From Pseudomonadota bacterium (GTDB lineage Bacteria > Pseudomonadota > Alphaproteobacteria > Rhizobiales > Beijerinckiaceae), in contig JAGWRL010000291.1 of NCBI GenBank assembly GCA_028876585.1, positions 1 to 25,283 on the forward strand: DNA of 25,283 nt, read 5' to 3'. The position numbers were made by a program, and so were the translations under genes. The notes beneath the pieces are model-generated. The model worked only from the letters and a program-made list of their open reading frames with translations. It ran no database searches and was not told the origin of the DNA. Shown here piece by piece: positions 14,997 through 24,181 of this stretch; position 1 is the stretch's first letter, and every line of letters starts with the position of its first letter.

Positions 14997-17265
14997 CCAG
15001 GCCGCCAAGCCCGCCCGCAAGCCCGCCCGACGACTCCGCCCGCTGCTGCGGCATGCGCTCGTTGCGCGCGGCGGGGACATGGCCCGCCGGCGCCCTCGCC
15101 TCGACCTCGCCCGAGCGCATCGTCAGCGCGATGCGTTTGCGCGCGGCGTCGACCTCGACCACGCGCACTTTCACCACGTCGCCCGCCTTCACCACGTCGC
15201 GCGGGTCTTTGACGAAGCGGTCGGCGAGCTGGCTGACATGGACGAGGCCATCTTGGTGCACGCCGATGTCGACGAACGCGCCGAAGGCGGCGACGTTGGT
15301 CACCGTCCCCTCCAGCCGCATCCCCGGTCGGAGGTCCTTGATGTCCTCGACCCCTTCGGCGAAAACGGCGGTCTTGAACTCCGGGCGCGGGTCGCGGCCG
15401 GGTTTTTCCAGCTCCAAAAGAATGTCGCGCACCGTCGGCAGGCCGAATTTGTCGTCGACGAACGCCTTGGGGTCGAGCTTCTTCAGCGCCGTCTTGTCGC
15501 CCATCAGCGTCCGCAGATCGCGCCCGCAGGCGGCGACGATCTTCTTGGCGACGGCGTAGGCTTCCGGGTGCACGGCGGAAGCGTCGAGCGGTTCGGCGCC
15601 GTCGCGGATGCGCAGGAAGCCGGCGCATTGCTCGAAGGCGCGCGGCCCGAGCCGGTTGACCTTCATCAGCGCCTTGCGGCTGTCGAACGGCCCGTTGGCG
15701 TCGCGATGGGCGACGATCGCGTCGGCCAGCGACGACCCCAGCCCCGACACGCGCGCCAGCAGCGCCGAGGAGGCGGTGTTGAGATCGACGCCGACCGCAT
15801 TGACCGCGTCCTCCACCACGCCGTCGAGCGAGCGGCCGAGTTTAAACGGGTCGACGTCGTGCTGGTATTGCCCGACGCCGATCGCCTTCGGCTCGATCTT
15901 GACGAGTTCGGCGAGCGGGTCCTGCAACCGCCGCGCGATCGACACCGCGCCGCGCAGCGACACGTCGAGGCCGGGAAATTCCGCCGCCGCCAGCGCCGAG
16001 GCGGAATAGACCGAGGCGCCGGCTTCGCTCACCACCACCTTGGTCGGCTTGGCGCCGGGAAGCAGCGATAGCATGTCGGCGACGAGCCGCTCCGTCTCGC
16101 GGCTGGCGGTGCCGTTGCCGATGGCGATCAGCTCGATTTTGTGGCGCGCGATCAGCGCCGCCAGTTCCGCCTGCGCGCCGCGCAGATCGTTGCGCGGCGG
16201 GAACGGATAGACGGTTGACGTGGCGACCACCTTGCCGGTGGCGTCGATGGCGGCGACCTTGACGCCGGTGCGGATGCCGGGGTCGAGCCCCAGGGTCGGG
16301 CGCGCGCCGGCCGGGGCGGCGAGCAGGATGTCCTTGAGATTATGGGCGAACACCTTGATCGCCTCGTCTTCCGAGCGCTCGCGCAATTCGCTCATCAGGT
16401 CGAGCGACAAAGAGGTCGACAGCTTGACGCGCCAGGTCCAGCGCGCGACGTCGCGCAGATAGGCGTCGCCCGGCGCGGTGGTCGTCGCGCCATAGGCCTC
16501 CGCGATCATGCGCTCGACCGGCTTTGCCGTCTCCTCGGCGTCGACTTCGAGTTCGAGGTTGAGAAAGCCCTCGTTGCGGCCGCGCAGCATGGCGAGCGCG
16601 CGGTGGCTGGGGGCGGTCGCCCAGCGCTCGCTGTGATCGAAATAGTCGGAGAATTTCGCCCCCGCCTCCTGCTTGCCGTCCTCCACGCGCGAGCGCAGCA
16701 GCGCTTTCTCTCGCATATAGGCGCGCAGGCGCCCGACCAGATCGGCGTTGACCGCAAAACCTTCGGAGAGAATGTCGCGCGCGCCGTCGAGCGCCCCCTT
16801 CACGTCGGCGATGTCGCCGGCGATGTAAGCGGCGGCGAGTTCGGCGGGAACGCGGGCGCGCTCGGCCAGGATCGCCTCCGCCAGCGGACCGAGGCCGCGC
16901 TCGCGCGCGATGTCGGCCTTGGTGCGGCGCTTGGGCTTATAGGGCAGGTAGAGGTCTTCCAGCTCCGCCTTGGTGGCGGCGCGGCCGATCTGCGCCTCCA
17001 GCGGCTCGGTCAGCTTGCCCTGGGCGCGGATCGAGTCGAGGATCGCCTCGCGCCGGCTCTCCAGCTCGCGCAGATAGATCAGCCGCTCGGCCAGATCGCG
17101 CAATTGCGTGTCGTCGAGGCCGCCGGTCGCCTCCTTGCGGTAGCGGGCGATGAACGGCACGGTCGATCCCTCGTCGATCAGGCCGATGGCGGCGGCGGCC
17201 TGTTCGGGCTTGGCGCCGATCTCGGCGGCGATGAGAGCGGCGATGCGACGGTTGTTGTCAGCCAT
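14962..17265 (-). CDS. tex: Tex family RNA-binding transcription accessory protein
   Basis: A 767-residue cytoplasmic protein of the Tex/Spt6 group, which binds nucleic acid and acts with transcription elongation and RNA decay. Domains in order: N-terminal helical Tex region (1-200, with [17 protein letters not shown] near residue 36 and [16 protein letters not shown] near residue 102), YqgF/RNase H-like domain (about 322-420, [15 protein letters not shown] at 324-338), helix-hairpin-helix region (about 485-555, [20 protein letters not shown]), and an S1 RNA-binding domain (about 650-720, [20 protein letters not shown]). The tail after the S1 domain is about 45 residues, Gly/Ala/Gln-rich, ending EAMKRR. 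Length is typical. Start ATG at 17265 gives the family N-terminus. Its 3' end is partly duplicated at 14374-14408. Confidence 0.96.
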   Translation of the reverse strand: MADNNRRIAALIAAEIGAKPEQAAAAIGLIDEGSTVPFIARYRKEATGGLDDTQLRDLAERLIYLRELESRREAILDSIRAQGKLTEPLEAQIGRAATKAELEDLYLPYKPKRRTKADIARERGLGPLAEAILAERARVPAELAAAYIAGDIADVKGALDGARDILSEGFAVNADLVGRLRAYMREKALLRSRVEDGKQEAGAKFSDYFDHSERWATAPSHRALAMLRGRNEGFLNLELEVDAEETAKPVERMIAEAYGATTTAPGDAYLRDVARWTWRVKLSTSLSLDLMSELRERSEDEAIKVFAHNLKDILLAAPAGARPTLGLDPGIRTGVKVAAIDATGKVVATSTVYPFPPRNDLRGAQAELAALIARHKIELIAIGNGTASRETERLVADMLSLLPGAKPTKVVVSEAGASVYSASALAAAEFPGLDVSLRGAVSIARRLQDPLAELVKIEPKAIGVGQYQHDVDPFKLGRSLDGVVEDAVNAVGVDLNTASSALLARVSGLGSSLADAIVAHRDANGPFDSRKALMKVNRLGPRAFEQCAGFLRIRDGAEPLDASAVHPEAYAVAKKIVAACGRDLRTLMGDKTALKKLDPKAFVDDKFGLPTVRDILLELEKPGRDPRPEFKTAVFAEGVEDIKDLRPGMRLEGTVTNVAAFGAFVDIGVHQDGLVHVSQLADRFVKDPRDVVKAGDVVKVRVVEVDAARKRIALTMRSGEVEARAPAGHVPAARNERMPQQRAESSGGLAGGLGGLGAKLQEAMKRR

Positions 17266-17282
17266 GTCCTGTCCGGTTTCGC

Positions 17283-17438
17283 GAATCGAGCGCCGAGTCT
17301 AGTCAGCGCCGGCGGGCGTGGCTACTTGGGCGCCGGCGTCTGTTGCAAGAATGGCGCGGCCGCGAGGGAATGCGCGATATTTCGCGTGGCGGAGTCGACA
17401 CGGCGAACATTTCCGTGCTTCGATTAACGAAATCGTAA
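17283..17438. promoter_or_regulatory. tex/fecR-like divergent control region with CtrA-like box and GANTC sites
   Basis: Three GANTC methylation sites lie at 17283-17287, 17295-17299 and 17392-17396. TTAA-N7-GTAA at 17424-17438 differs by one base from the CtrA consensus TTAA-N7-TTAA. Two small inverted repeats are also visible: CGCGA/TCGCG (17373-17386) and CGATT/AATCG (17421-17435), the second overlapping the CtrA-like box. All lie in the 206 bases between tex and the FecR-domain gene. Direct evidence is only sequence similarity. Confidence 0.3.
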
Positions 17439-17471
17439 GAACTGCATTCATTTGACAAAGCGAGGCTCACG

Positions 17472-18260
17472 ATGCGGAGACGCGGATCGGCGGCCGCTTT
17501 GGCCGCGCTTGCGCTTGGCTGCGCCCTCCCGGCCGCGCCGGCGCGCGCGCAATCGCAGAACATCGGCGCGACCGAGACCGCCAAGAACGAAGTTTCGCGC
17601 GAACTCGCCGGCGCGGCGGCCAAGCTCAACACCGGCGATCCGGTCTTCCGCAACGAGATCGTCAGGACCGGCCAGGAATCGACGGCGAAGCTGGTGTTCC
17701 TCGATTCGACCAATCTCGCGGTGGGGCCGATCTCGCGCGTCGTGCTCGACCGCTTCGTCTATCAGGGCGATTCCTCGGGCCAGACGGTGGCGGTGAAACT
17801 GACCAAGGGGCTGTTCCGTTTCACCACCGGCGCGCTCGACAAGAACGCCTATTCCGTCACCACGCCGACCGCGGCGATCGGCGTGCGCGGCACGGTGCTC
17901 GACATTTCCGTCAGCGGGCCAAAGACCAGGGTGACGCTGCGCGAGGGCCGCGCAATCGTCTGCCCGGTCGACAAGGGCGCCGCGTTCGAGCAACTCGCCC
18001 GCGATTGCACGCATGGCAAGGGCAAGCATTGCGATTGCACCGCGCTCGACCAAGTCGGCCGGACCGTCGATGTGTCGCGCGCCGGCGGCTCGGGCCGCGC
18101 GACGCAGACGCTGTCGCCGGCGCCGGTCGATTTCCAGCCGCTGTGCAGCGGCTCGCTGTGCGACGCGACGGATTACGCATCGCTCGCCAACGGCAACGCC
18201 GATCTCGCCGGCGCGATCGAGGGGCCCAGCGGCGGCGGCGCGGCCTTGTGCGGGAGGTAG
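17472..18260 (+). CDS. Exported FecR-domain protein with cysteine-rich C-terminus
   Basis: A 262-residue protein with a cleavable signal (residues 1-26, ending ARA-Q). The FecR domain covers about residues 55-165: GDPVFRNEIVRTGQES, AKLVFLDSTNLAVGPIS, and the hallmark TPTAAIGVRGTVLDI (131-145). Classic FecR is a membrane-spanning anti-sigma regulator; this protein has no N-terminal cytoplasmic zinc-finger part and no later membrane helix, so it is not of that type and should be entirely periplasmic or outside. After the domain there are seven cysteines (164, 179, 187, 189, 225, 230, 260), including CTHGKGKHCDC, which suggests disulfides or metal binding. ATG 17472 has GAGG 7 bases upstream. 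It ends 3 bases before the autotransporter gene, so the two are one operon; a role in its export, folding or display is inference. Confidence 0.85.
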   Translation: MRRRGSAAALAALALGCALPAAPARAQSQNIGATETAKNEVSRELAGAAAKLNTGDPVFRNEIVRTGQESTAKLVFLDSTNLAVGPISRVVLDRFVYQGDSSGQTVAVKLTKGLFRFTTGALDKNAYSVTTPTAAIGVRGTVLDISVSGPKTRVTLREGRAIVCPVDKGAAFEQLARDCTHGKGKHCDCTALDQVGRTVDVSRAGGSGRATQTLSPAPVDFQPLCSGSLCDATDYASLANGNADLAGAIEGPSGGGAALCGR

Positions 18261-18263
18261 GCG

Positions 18264-21200
18264 ATGCGTCTGCTGTCCTCCGTCTCCATCGGCGCGCTTG
18301 TCGCCGCCGTCGCCGCGCCAGGCGCGGCTTCCGCCGCCAATTGCACCAGCAACGTGTTCGGCCAGCACGTGTTCGCTTTGAACGGCGCTTCGTGCGTCGC
18401 GTTCACCACGACCTACGCCCCGGTCTCGACCGGGACGACCTTCTTCCCCGCCGGCGACCCCGGCTATGGCTTCGTCGCCACGGGCGGGGGGTCCATCACG
18501 ACGTCCAGCTACCTCGCGCTGAACATTGACACGCCGAACGCCAGCGGCGCGGACGCCGTGTTGAGCCGCGGCGCGGGATCGACGATCACGCTGACGAATG
18601 GCGCGTCGCTGACGACATTGGGGCAGTTCGCCAATGCGGTGCAGGCGGACGGCGGCGGCGGCGTGACCCTCGGCGCCGCCGGCGTGACGACGACGGTGAC
18701 GACCACGGGCCAGAATGCCTACGCCTATTTCGCCACCGGCGCCGGCTCCAGCATCAATGCGACCAACGTCGCCGCCAACACCGCCTCCTCGGTCGGCCCG
18801 CAAGCGCTCGCCGATCAGGGCGCGAGCATGACGATCATCGGCGGGTCGATCACGACCACCGGCCGTTACCTCAACGATTTGCAAGCCGACAACGCGGCGT
18901 CGGTGACGTTGACCGGGACGGCGCTCAACGCCTCGGGCGCCGGCGCCAACGCGCTTTGGGTCAGCAACGGCGCCAAGATCACGGGCACGAATCTGAAGAT
19001 CACGTCGAGCGGCGGCGTCGATTCGCAGACCGGCGTCTGGTCCGGCGGCGCGTACAACGGTCCAAGCGGCACGACGTCGGCGAGCGGCGTCCTCAAGCTG
19101 ACGGCTTCGTCGCTTTCGATCACCGGCCCGAGCGGCTACGGCGTCGGCACCGGGGCCGGCGGCGTCACGACGCTGACCGGCGACGCGATATCGCTGACCA
19201 ACACGGCCGCCGGCGGCTACGGCGTGCAAAGCCAGGCCGGCGGACAGACCACGATCTACGCCGGCGCGATCACCACGCGGGGCGCCAACGCGGTCGGCGT
19301 CCAGGCCACCGGCGCCGGCGCCTCGATCACGACGGGGCTCAGCGCCGGCGTGGGATTGGGGATTACGACATACGGCGCCTACGCCCACGGCGCGCAGGCC
19401 GATGCGGGCGGCAGCCTGACGCTCGCCGGCGGCTCGGTCACGGCGAACGGATATGGCGCGATCGGCCTGTATGCGACCGGCGCGAACTCGCAGATCACGG
19501 CGAATAACGTCGTCGTTTCAACCTACGGCAATCTCTACGCCAACGCCATTTCCGCGGATGGCGGGGGTGCGGCGATTACGTTCAACGGCGGCGTGGCGAG
19601 TACGAGCGGGCAAGGCTCCTACGTGGCGGGAGCGACATCAGGCGGTTCGGTTCAGCTCGCGGGCGCGACGCTCACGGCGACGGGGCTGGGGAGCGGCGGG
19701 CTGTTCGTCAATGGCTCCACGGCATCGGTGACCGGCTCCAACCTTACGATCTCCGTAAAGGGCGGTTACGACACGACAGACAAAATAGGCGCTGTCGGGG
19801 CCGCCAACCAAAGCTTTCTCGGGTATTCGGGCGGCGGCAAGCTCACGCTGACGAATTCGACGATATCGGTGGGCAGCCTCGGCGGCGCCGGCGTCTACAC
19901 CGCCGACTCGGGTTCAACTACGATCATCGGCGGATCCATCGCGACGAGCGGCGTCAATTCCACCGGCGTCGCCACGCAGACCGGCGCCGCGACCAGTTTG
20001 TCGGGCGTGAACGTCGCCACGACGGGCGCGGGCGCTCTGGGACTATACGCCGGGGGCGTGGGAACGAGGCTCGATGGCGCGAATCTGAATGTCTCCACCA
20101 CGGGCGGCTATTTCTCGGGCGAGGCGGACGCCGTTCTCGTAGACAGCGGCGCCTCCGCGACGCTCGCCAATTCGCGCCTGACCACGGCCGGCGACGCGGC
20201 CAAAGGCGTAAGCGTGCTGGGCGCGGAAAGCCAGTTCGTCGGGACCAACCTGACGATCGTGACGACCGGGGGCTTCGCCACGTCGAGCGACTTCCGTGCG
20301 GACGGCGTCTATAATGGCGCCGCCGCCACGCCGGGGGCGGGCACGACCGGCGGGGGCAATGTAACGCTGACGGATTCGAGCGTGGCGATCGCCGGCGACC
20401 ACGTCAACGGCGTCGACACCGCCAACAATGGCGTGACGAAGATCTACGGCGGCTCGATCGCGACCTCGGGCGGGCAGTCGACAGGCGTGGTGAGCGCCAG
20501 CGGCGCCGCGACGACCATTGGCCTGGACGCGTTGAGCGTAGCGACGACGATCTCCACTGCGGGCCTCTCCTCCACCGCCGTCGAGGTCAACACCGGCGGT
20601 TCGCTCGTCCTGACCGGGGCCAAAGTCTCGACGATCGGCGACGGTTCCTCGGCGCTTGTCCTCAACGGCGCCGGCGCCATCGTCGGCGCCAATCTGACGA
20701 TCGCGACCTCGGGCGGCGTCGACGCGGCGACGGGCGCGCACGCCACCGGGGCGTATAACGGCCCCTCCGGCGCCTTCGGCGGCGGCGGGACGATGCGCCT
20801 GACCAATTCCTCCGTCGCGACGAGCGGCCGCGAGGCCGGCGGCCTCTCGACCGGCGGCGGCGGCGCGACGACGTTTGTCGGCGGCTCGATCGCGACCGCC
20901 GGCGGCTCCGCTCCCGGCGCCGTCGCTTTCGGCGGCGGCCTGCTCTCGTTGTCGGGAACGCGGATCACAACCATCGGCGCCGGGTCCGACGGCCTTGTGG
21001 TCGCCGACGCCGGTTCTTCCGTCCGCGCGACAAACGTCATGATCGCGACCCATGGCGGCCGCGACGCCAGCAACGGCTTCGACGCCATCGGCGTCTATAA
21101 CGGGCCGGGATCGGGGGGAACCTCGGGCGGCCATCTGACCCTCGCCAACGTGACCGTGACGACGCAGGGCGATTTCGCCAACGCCTTTCAAACCGACGCC

Positions 21201-24107
21201 GGCGGAATCTCGAAGGCGACCGGCGGCGCGTTTTCGACCGTCGGCGCGAACGCCACCGCCGTCTCCGTGCTCAACGGCGGCGCGCTGACGATCTCGGGCG
21301 CGGCGCTGACGACGAGCGGCGACGGCTCCGCGGGCCTCATCATCAACGGATCGGGCGGCGGCGTCACCGCCAGCAACCTGACGATCAACACCCTGGGCGG
21401 CGTGCTGGCGACGACCGGTTCGCACGCCGACGGCGTCTATAATGGAGCCTTCGGCGGCGTCGCCGGCGGCGGCGTGATGCAGATCGCCGACAGCTCGGTG
21501 ACGACGGGCGGGACGCAAGCCTATGGCGTCTCCACTGGCGCGGGCGGGACGACGACATTCCTCGGCGGCTCGATCGCGACCGCGGGCGCCGGCGCCAACG
21601 CGGCGCGCGCCGCCGCTGGCGGGATATTGACGATCGGCGTCGACGCGCAGGGCGCGGGCGCGACCCTCGCCACCGCCGGCGCCGGCGCCTATGCCGTCGT
21701 CGCCACGGGCGGCGGCGTGGTGTCGCTGACCGGCGCGACGATCGCGACCACCGGCGACGGCGCGGGCGGGCTCGGCGTCAACGGCGCCGGCTCGGAAGTC
21801 GACGCGGCCGGCGTGACGATCTCGACCCATGGCGGCCTGGATTCGGCCTCCGGCCTGCACGCCTATGGCGTCGCCAACACGCCCTATGGCTCCTACGCCA
21901 CCGGCGGCGTGATGAAGCTGACCGACGTGGCGATCTCCACCGTCGGCGCCGGCATGTTCGGCGTCTACACCGGCGCCGGCTCGACGACGAGCTTCGCCGG
22001 CGGATGGGTGCGGACTTCGGGCGCGAACGCCGATGGCCTGCGCGTCGCGGGCGTGCAGGCGAATCTCAGCGTGAACGGCGTCGCCGTCGCTGCCAGCGGG
22101 ACCGGGGCCTATGGCGCGGCCGTCGTCAACGGCGGCGCGCTGACCTTAGGGCAGGGGATGCGGATCGCCACGTCCGGCCCTAACGCGCACGGCCTCTATG
22201 TCGCCGACGCCGGTTCGGGGGCGAACCTGAGCGGACCCGTGTCGATCTCGGTCGCCGGCGCCGGGGCGGCCGGCGTCTATGTCGACGCGGGCGGCGCCGT
22301 CGCCGCCACCGGCGCCTTGTCGATCGCCGCCAGGACCAACGGCGTTTTCCTCAATGGCGCCACCGGCGCCGCGATGACGCCGACCGCTTTCGGCGCCTCG
22401 GGCGGGCTCACTTTGAAGACCACCGACGTCGCCGGCGCCGCGCTGACGCTCGCCGGCAATTCCACGACGTTCGCCGCTACGGGCGGCGGCCTGATCCAGG
22501 CGGCGGGAACCGGCGTCGCCTTCCTCAACGGAATCAACCAGACTGCGGCGTTCAGGAACGTCGAGATCGACGCGCCGGCCGGCGATCTCATCTTCGCCGA
22601 TCCCGCGGTCGCGACCATTAGCTTCGACAACAGCCTGGCCAACGCCGGAACCGGCAATCTCGCTCATGTCGTCGGCGGCAGCGATCTCAACCTCGTCGCG
22701 CTCGCCTCGACCCTGATCGGCGCCGTCGTCACCGATCCCGGCTCGTCCTCGACGATGTCGCTCGCCAATGGCTCGGTCTGGACCGTGACCGGCCATTCGA
22801 CCCTGACCAACCTCAATCTCGTCAACAGCTCCGTGGCCTTCGCCTCGCCGACGAACGGGTTCCACACGCTGACCGTCAATTCTTATTCGGGAACCAACGC
22901 CGGGCTGTTCCTCAACGCCGCGCTCGGCGGCGCCAATCCCGGCGCGGACCAGCTCATCATCAACGGCGGCCGGGCGACCGGCTCGACGATCATCACCATC
23001 CAGCCGGTCACATTGCCCAGCGCGCAGACGCTCGCCGCCGCGCGGGCGCCCGCCGCCCCGCCCGCCGTCGGCGTGCCCGTCGTGGTGACGACGAACGGGG
23101 GGACCATCGCGCCCAACGCCTTCGCCCTCGCCGGCCCGCTGCTGGTGGGCGCGACCAGCTATTCGCTGCAACAACAAGCGGGGGGCGAATATCTGGTCGC
23201 CGCCCCGGGCCAGACGCCGGCGCAGTTGAGCGGCTCTCTCGCCACCTTGTCGCAGAGCCGGCAGTCGCAGGCGGTGACGAGCCGCGTCCTCGGTTCGATC
23301 CTCACCGGCGCGACCGAACAGATCAACTGCTCCTCGTGCAGCAGCGGCTTCGCCTCGTTCGGCTCCTTCGCGCTCGGCGTGCACGGGCGCTGGACGCTGA
23401 GCCCGAGCGTGGCGCTGATGGCCGGGCTCTCCTACGACAATTACACCGGTCAGGGCGTCACCGTGAACAACTCGCTGATCAGCGCGCTCGGCGTGCGCTA
23501 CGACATGGTGCAGTTGGGCAGATACCGGCCGTTCTTCGAGACCGGGGTCGCCCTTTCGCCCTACGCCAACGTCAGCTTCCGGCGCAGCTATGTCTCCAAC
23601 CTCGGCAGCGGCGTCGGCGTCGGCGACACGCTGTCGCGCTCGGTCGCCGCTTACGGCCGCGCCGGCTACATCTGGCGGCTGAGCCCGCGCGACGAGGCGG
23701 CCGCCTATTCCGATCTCACCCGCAGCTGGCAATCGACCGGCGGCTATGCCGAAAGCGCCAACCCCGGCAATCCGTTTGGCGCGACGGTGGCGCAGAGCCT
23801 CGACACGATGAACATCTGGAAGGTCGGCGCGCAGTACACCCACCTGTTCGGCGAGCATGTCGAGGCCAATGTGAGCGCGGGCTACGCGCTGGCGTTCGAT
23901 TCCAAATATGGCTCGACCGCCTCGCTCGCCGGGCTGACGGCGGCGGGCGCGGCGGCGGCGAGCTTCGACTGGGCGGAACTGGGCGGCCGGCTCAGCTATC
24001 GCTTCTCGAAAACCGTGATCGGCGACTCCTTCGTGCTCGGCACGGTCGGCGCCGAGCCGGCGGGCAGCCAGATTCACGGCGGCGTCGCGCTGCGGATGGA
24101 GTTCTGA
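18264..24107 (+). CDS. Giant type V autotransporter with repetitive beta-helix passenger
   Basis: A 1947-residue outer-membrane protein, probably an adhesin or surface fibre. Parts in order: signal peptide (1-25); an N-terminal cap with two cysteines (NC...ASC, 27-45); a long Gly/Ala/Thr/Ser-rich passenger to about 1480 made of short strands such as SIATxG, LTxSSVxTxG and AxGVYNG, as in a right-handed beta-helix; a pertactin-like junction (about 1500-1650, with SVWTVTGHSTL, HTLTVNSYSG, LIINGG, NAFALAG); and the autotransporter barrel (about 1690-1947) opening with C1689-SS-C1692 and ending in the expected aromatic, RMEF. The last residue F and alternating hydrophobic strands fit BAM-dependent insertion. 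No protease or lipase motif was seen in the passenger. It starts 3 bases after the FecR-domain gene. The frame is intact throughout, which argues for selection to keep it. Confidence 0.92.
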   Translation: MRLLSSVSIGALVAAVAAPGAASAANCTSNVFGQHVFALNGASCVAFTTTYAPVSTGTTFFPAGDPGYGFVATGGGSITTSSYLALNIDTPNASGADAVLSRGAGSTITLTNGASLTTLGQFANAVQADGGGGVTLGAAGVTTTVTTTGQNAYAYFATGAGSSINATNVAANTASSVGPQALADQGASMTIIGGSITTTGRYLNDLQADNAASVTLTGTALNASGAGANALWVSNGAKITGTNLKITSSGGVDSQTGVWSGGAYNGPSGTTSASGVLKLTASSLSITGPSGYGVGTGAGGVTTLTGDAISLTNTAAGGYGVQSQAGGQTTIYAGAITTRGANAVGVQATGAGASITTGLSAGVGLGITTYGAYAHGAQADAGGSLTLAGGSVTANGYGAIGLYATGANSQITANNVVVSTYGNLYANAISADGGGAAITFNGGVASTSGQGSYVAGATSGGSVQLAGATLTATGLGSGGLFVNGSTASVTGSNLTISVKGGYDTTDKIGAVGAANQSFLGYSGGGKLTLTNSTISVGSLGGAGVYTADSGSTTIIGGSIATSGVNSTGVATQTGAATSLSGVNVATTGAGALGLYAGGVGTRLDGANLNVSTTGGYFSGEADAVLVDSGASATLANSRLTTAGDAAKGVSVLGAESQFVGTNLTIVTTGGFATSSDFRADGVYNGAAATPGAGTTGGGNVTLTDSSVAIAGDHVNGVDTANNGVTKIYGGSIATSGGQSTGVVSASGAATTIGLDALSVATTISTAGLSSTAVEVNTGGSLVLTGAKVSTIGDGSSALVLNGAGAIVGANLTIATSGGVDAATGAHATGAYNGPSGAFGGGGTMRLTNSSVATSGREAGGLSTGGGGATTFVGGSIATAGGSAPGAVAFGGGLLSLSGTRITTIGAGSDGLVVADAGSSVRATNVMIATHGGRDASNGFDAIGVYNGPGSGGTSGGHLTLANVTVTTQGDFANAFQTDAGGISKATGGAFSTVGANATAVSVLNGGALTISGAALTTSGDGSAGLIINGSGGGVTASNLTINTLGGVLATTGSHADGVYNGAFGGVAGGGVMQIADSSVTTGGTQAYGVSTGAGGTTTFLGGSIATAGAGANAARAAAGGILTIGVDAQGAGATLATAGAGAYAVVATGGGVVSLTGATIATTGDGAGGLGVNGAGSEVDAAGVTISTHGGLDSASGLHAYGVANTPYGSYATGGVMKLTDVAISTVGAGMFGVYTGAGSTTSFAGGWVRTSGANADGLRVAGVQANLSVNGVAVAASGTGAYGAAVVNGGALTLGQGMRIATSGPNAHGLYVADAGSGANLSGPVSISVAGAGAAGVYVDAGGAVAATGALSIAARTNGVFLNGATGAAMTPTAFGASGGLTLKTTDVAGAALTLAGNSTTFAATGGGLIQAAGTGVAFLNGINQTAAFRNVEIDAPAGDLIFADPAVATISFDNSLANAGTGNLAHVVGGSDLNLVALASTLIGAVVTDPGSSSTMSLANGSVWTVTGHSTLTNLNLVNSSVAFASPTNGFHTLTVNSYSGTNAGLFLNAALGGANPGADQLIINGGRATGSTIITIQPVTLPSAQTLAAARAPAAPPAVGVPVVVTTNGGTIAPNAFALAGPLLVGATSYSLQQQAGGEYLVAAPGQTPAQLSGSLATLSQSRQSQAVTSRVLGSILTGATEQINCSSCSSGFASFGSFALGVHGRWTLSPSVALMAGLSYDNYTGQGVTVNNSLISALGVRYDMVQLGRYRPFFETGVALSPYANVSFRRSYVSNLGSGVGVGDTLSRSVAAYGRAGYIWRLSPRDEAAAYSDLTRSWQSTGGYAESANPGNPFGATVAQSLDTMNIWKVGAQYTHLFGEHVEANVSAGYALAFDSKYGSTASLAGLTAAGAAAASFDWAELGGRLSYRFSKTVIGDSFVLGTVGAEPAGSQIHGGVALRMEF
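19053..21875 (+). repeat. passenger repeat region, seven degenerate units of about 114 residues
   Basis: A recurring anchor (A-x-G-V/A-Y-N-G and variants) has its Tyr-equivalent codon at 19053, 19803, 20310, 20754, 21096, 21438 and 21873. Steps are 250, 169, 148, 114, 114 and 145 residues. Each unit reads roughly: YNG loop, GG-x-LTxSSVxTxG, GGxTTxxGGSIATxG, then TTxGxGSxGLxVNG and NLTIxTxGG. The 148- and 145-residue units carry an extra block of about 31-34 residues beginning TIGxDA. Repeats are degenerate at DNA level, so they are old, but the two 114-residue units are equal in length. Confidence 0.75.
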
Positions 24108-24181
24108 CGCACGTCCGGCGCCGCGAAAACGCCCGCTTTGTCCTGGCAAACGATTCGCCGACGGCGACGTGTGGGGGCGGG

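Noticed and set aside
17452..17457. TTGACA as a -35 box for the FecR-domain gene
   Set aside because: It is only 14 bases from the start codon, leaving no room for a -10 and leader.
17472..18260. FecR-type anti-sigma factor
   Set aside because: No cytoplasmic N-terminal domain, no membrane helix after the signal peptide, and no sigma factor gene beside it.
20043..21860. Long minus-strand frame opposite the repeat region
   Set aside because: It mirrors the repeats of the passenger and has no independent features.
19053..21875. Possible CRISPR or DNA tandem repeat array
   Set aside because: The repeats are protein-level, uneven in length and degenerate in DNA; there are no constant repeats with unique spacers.
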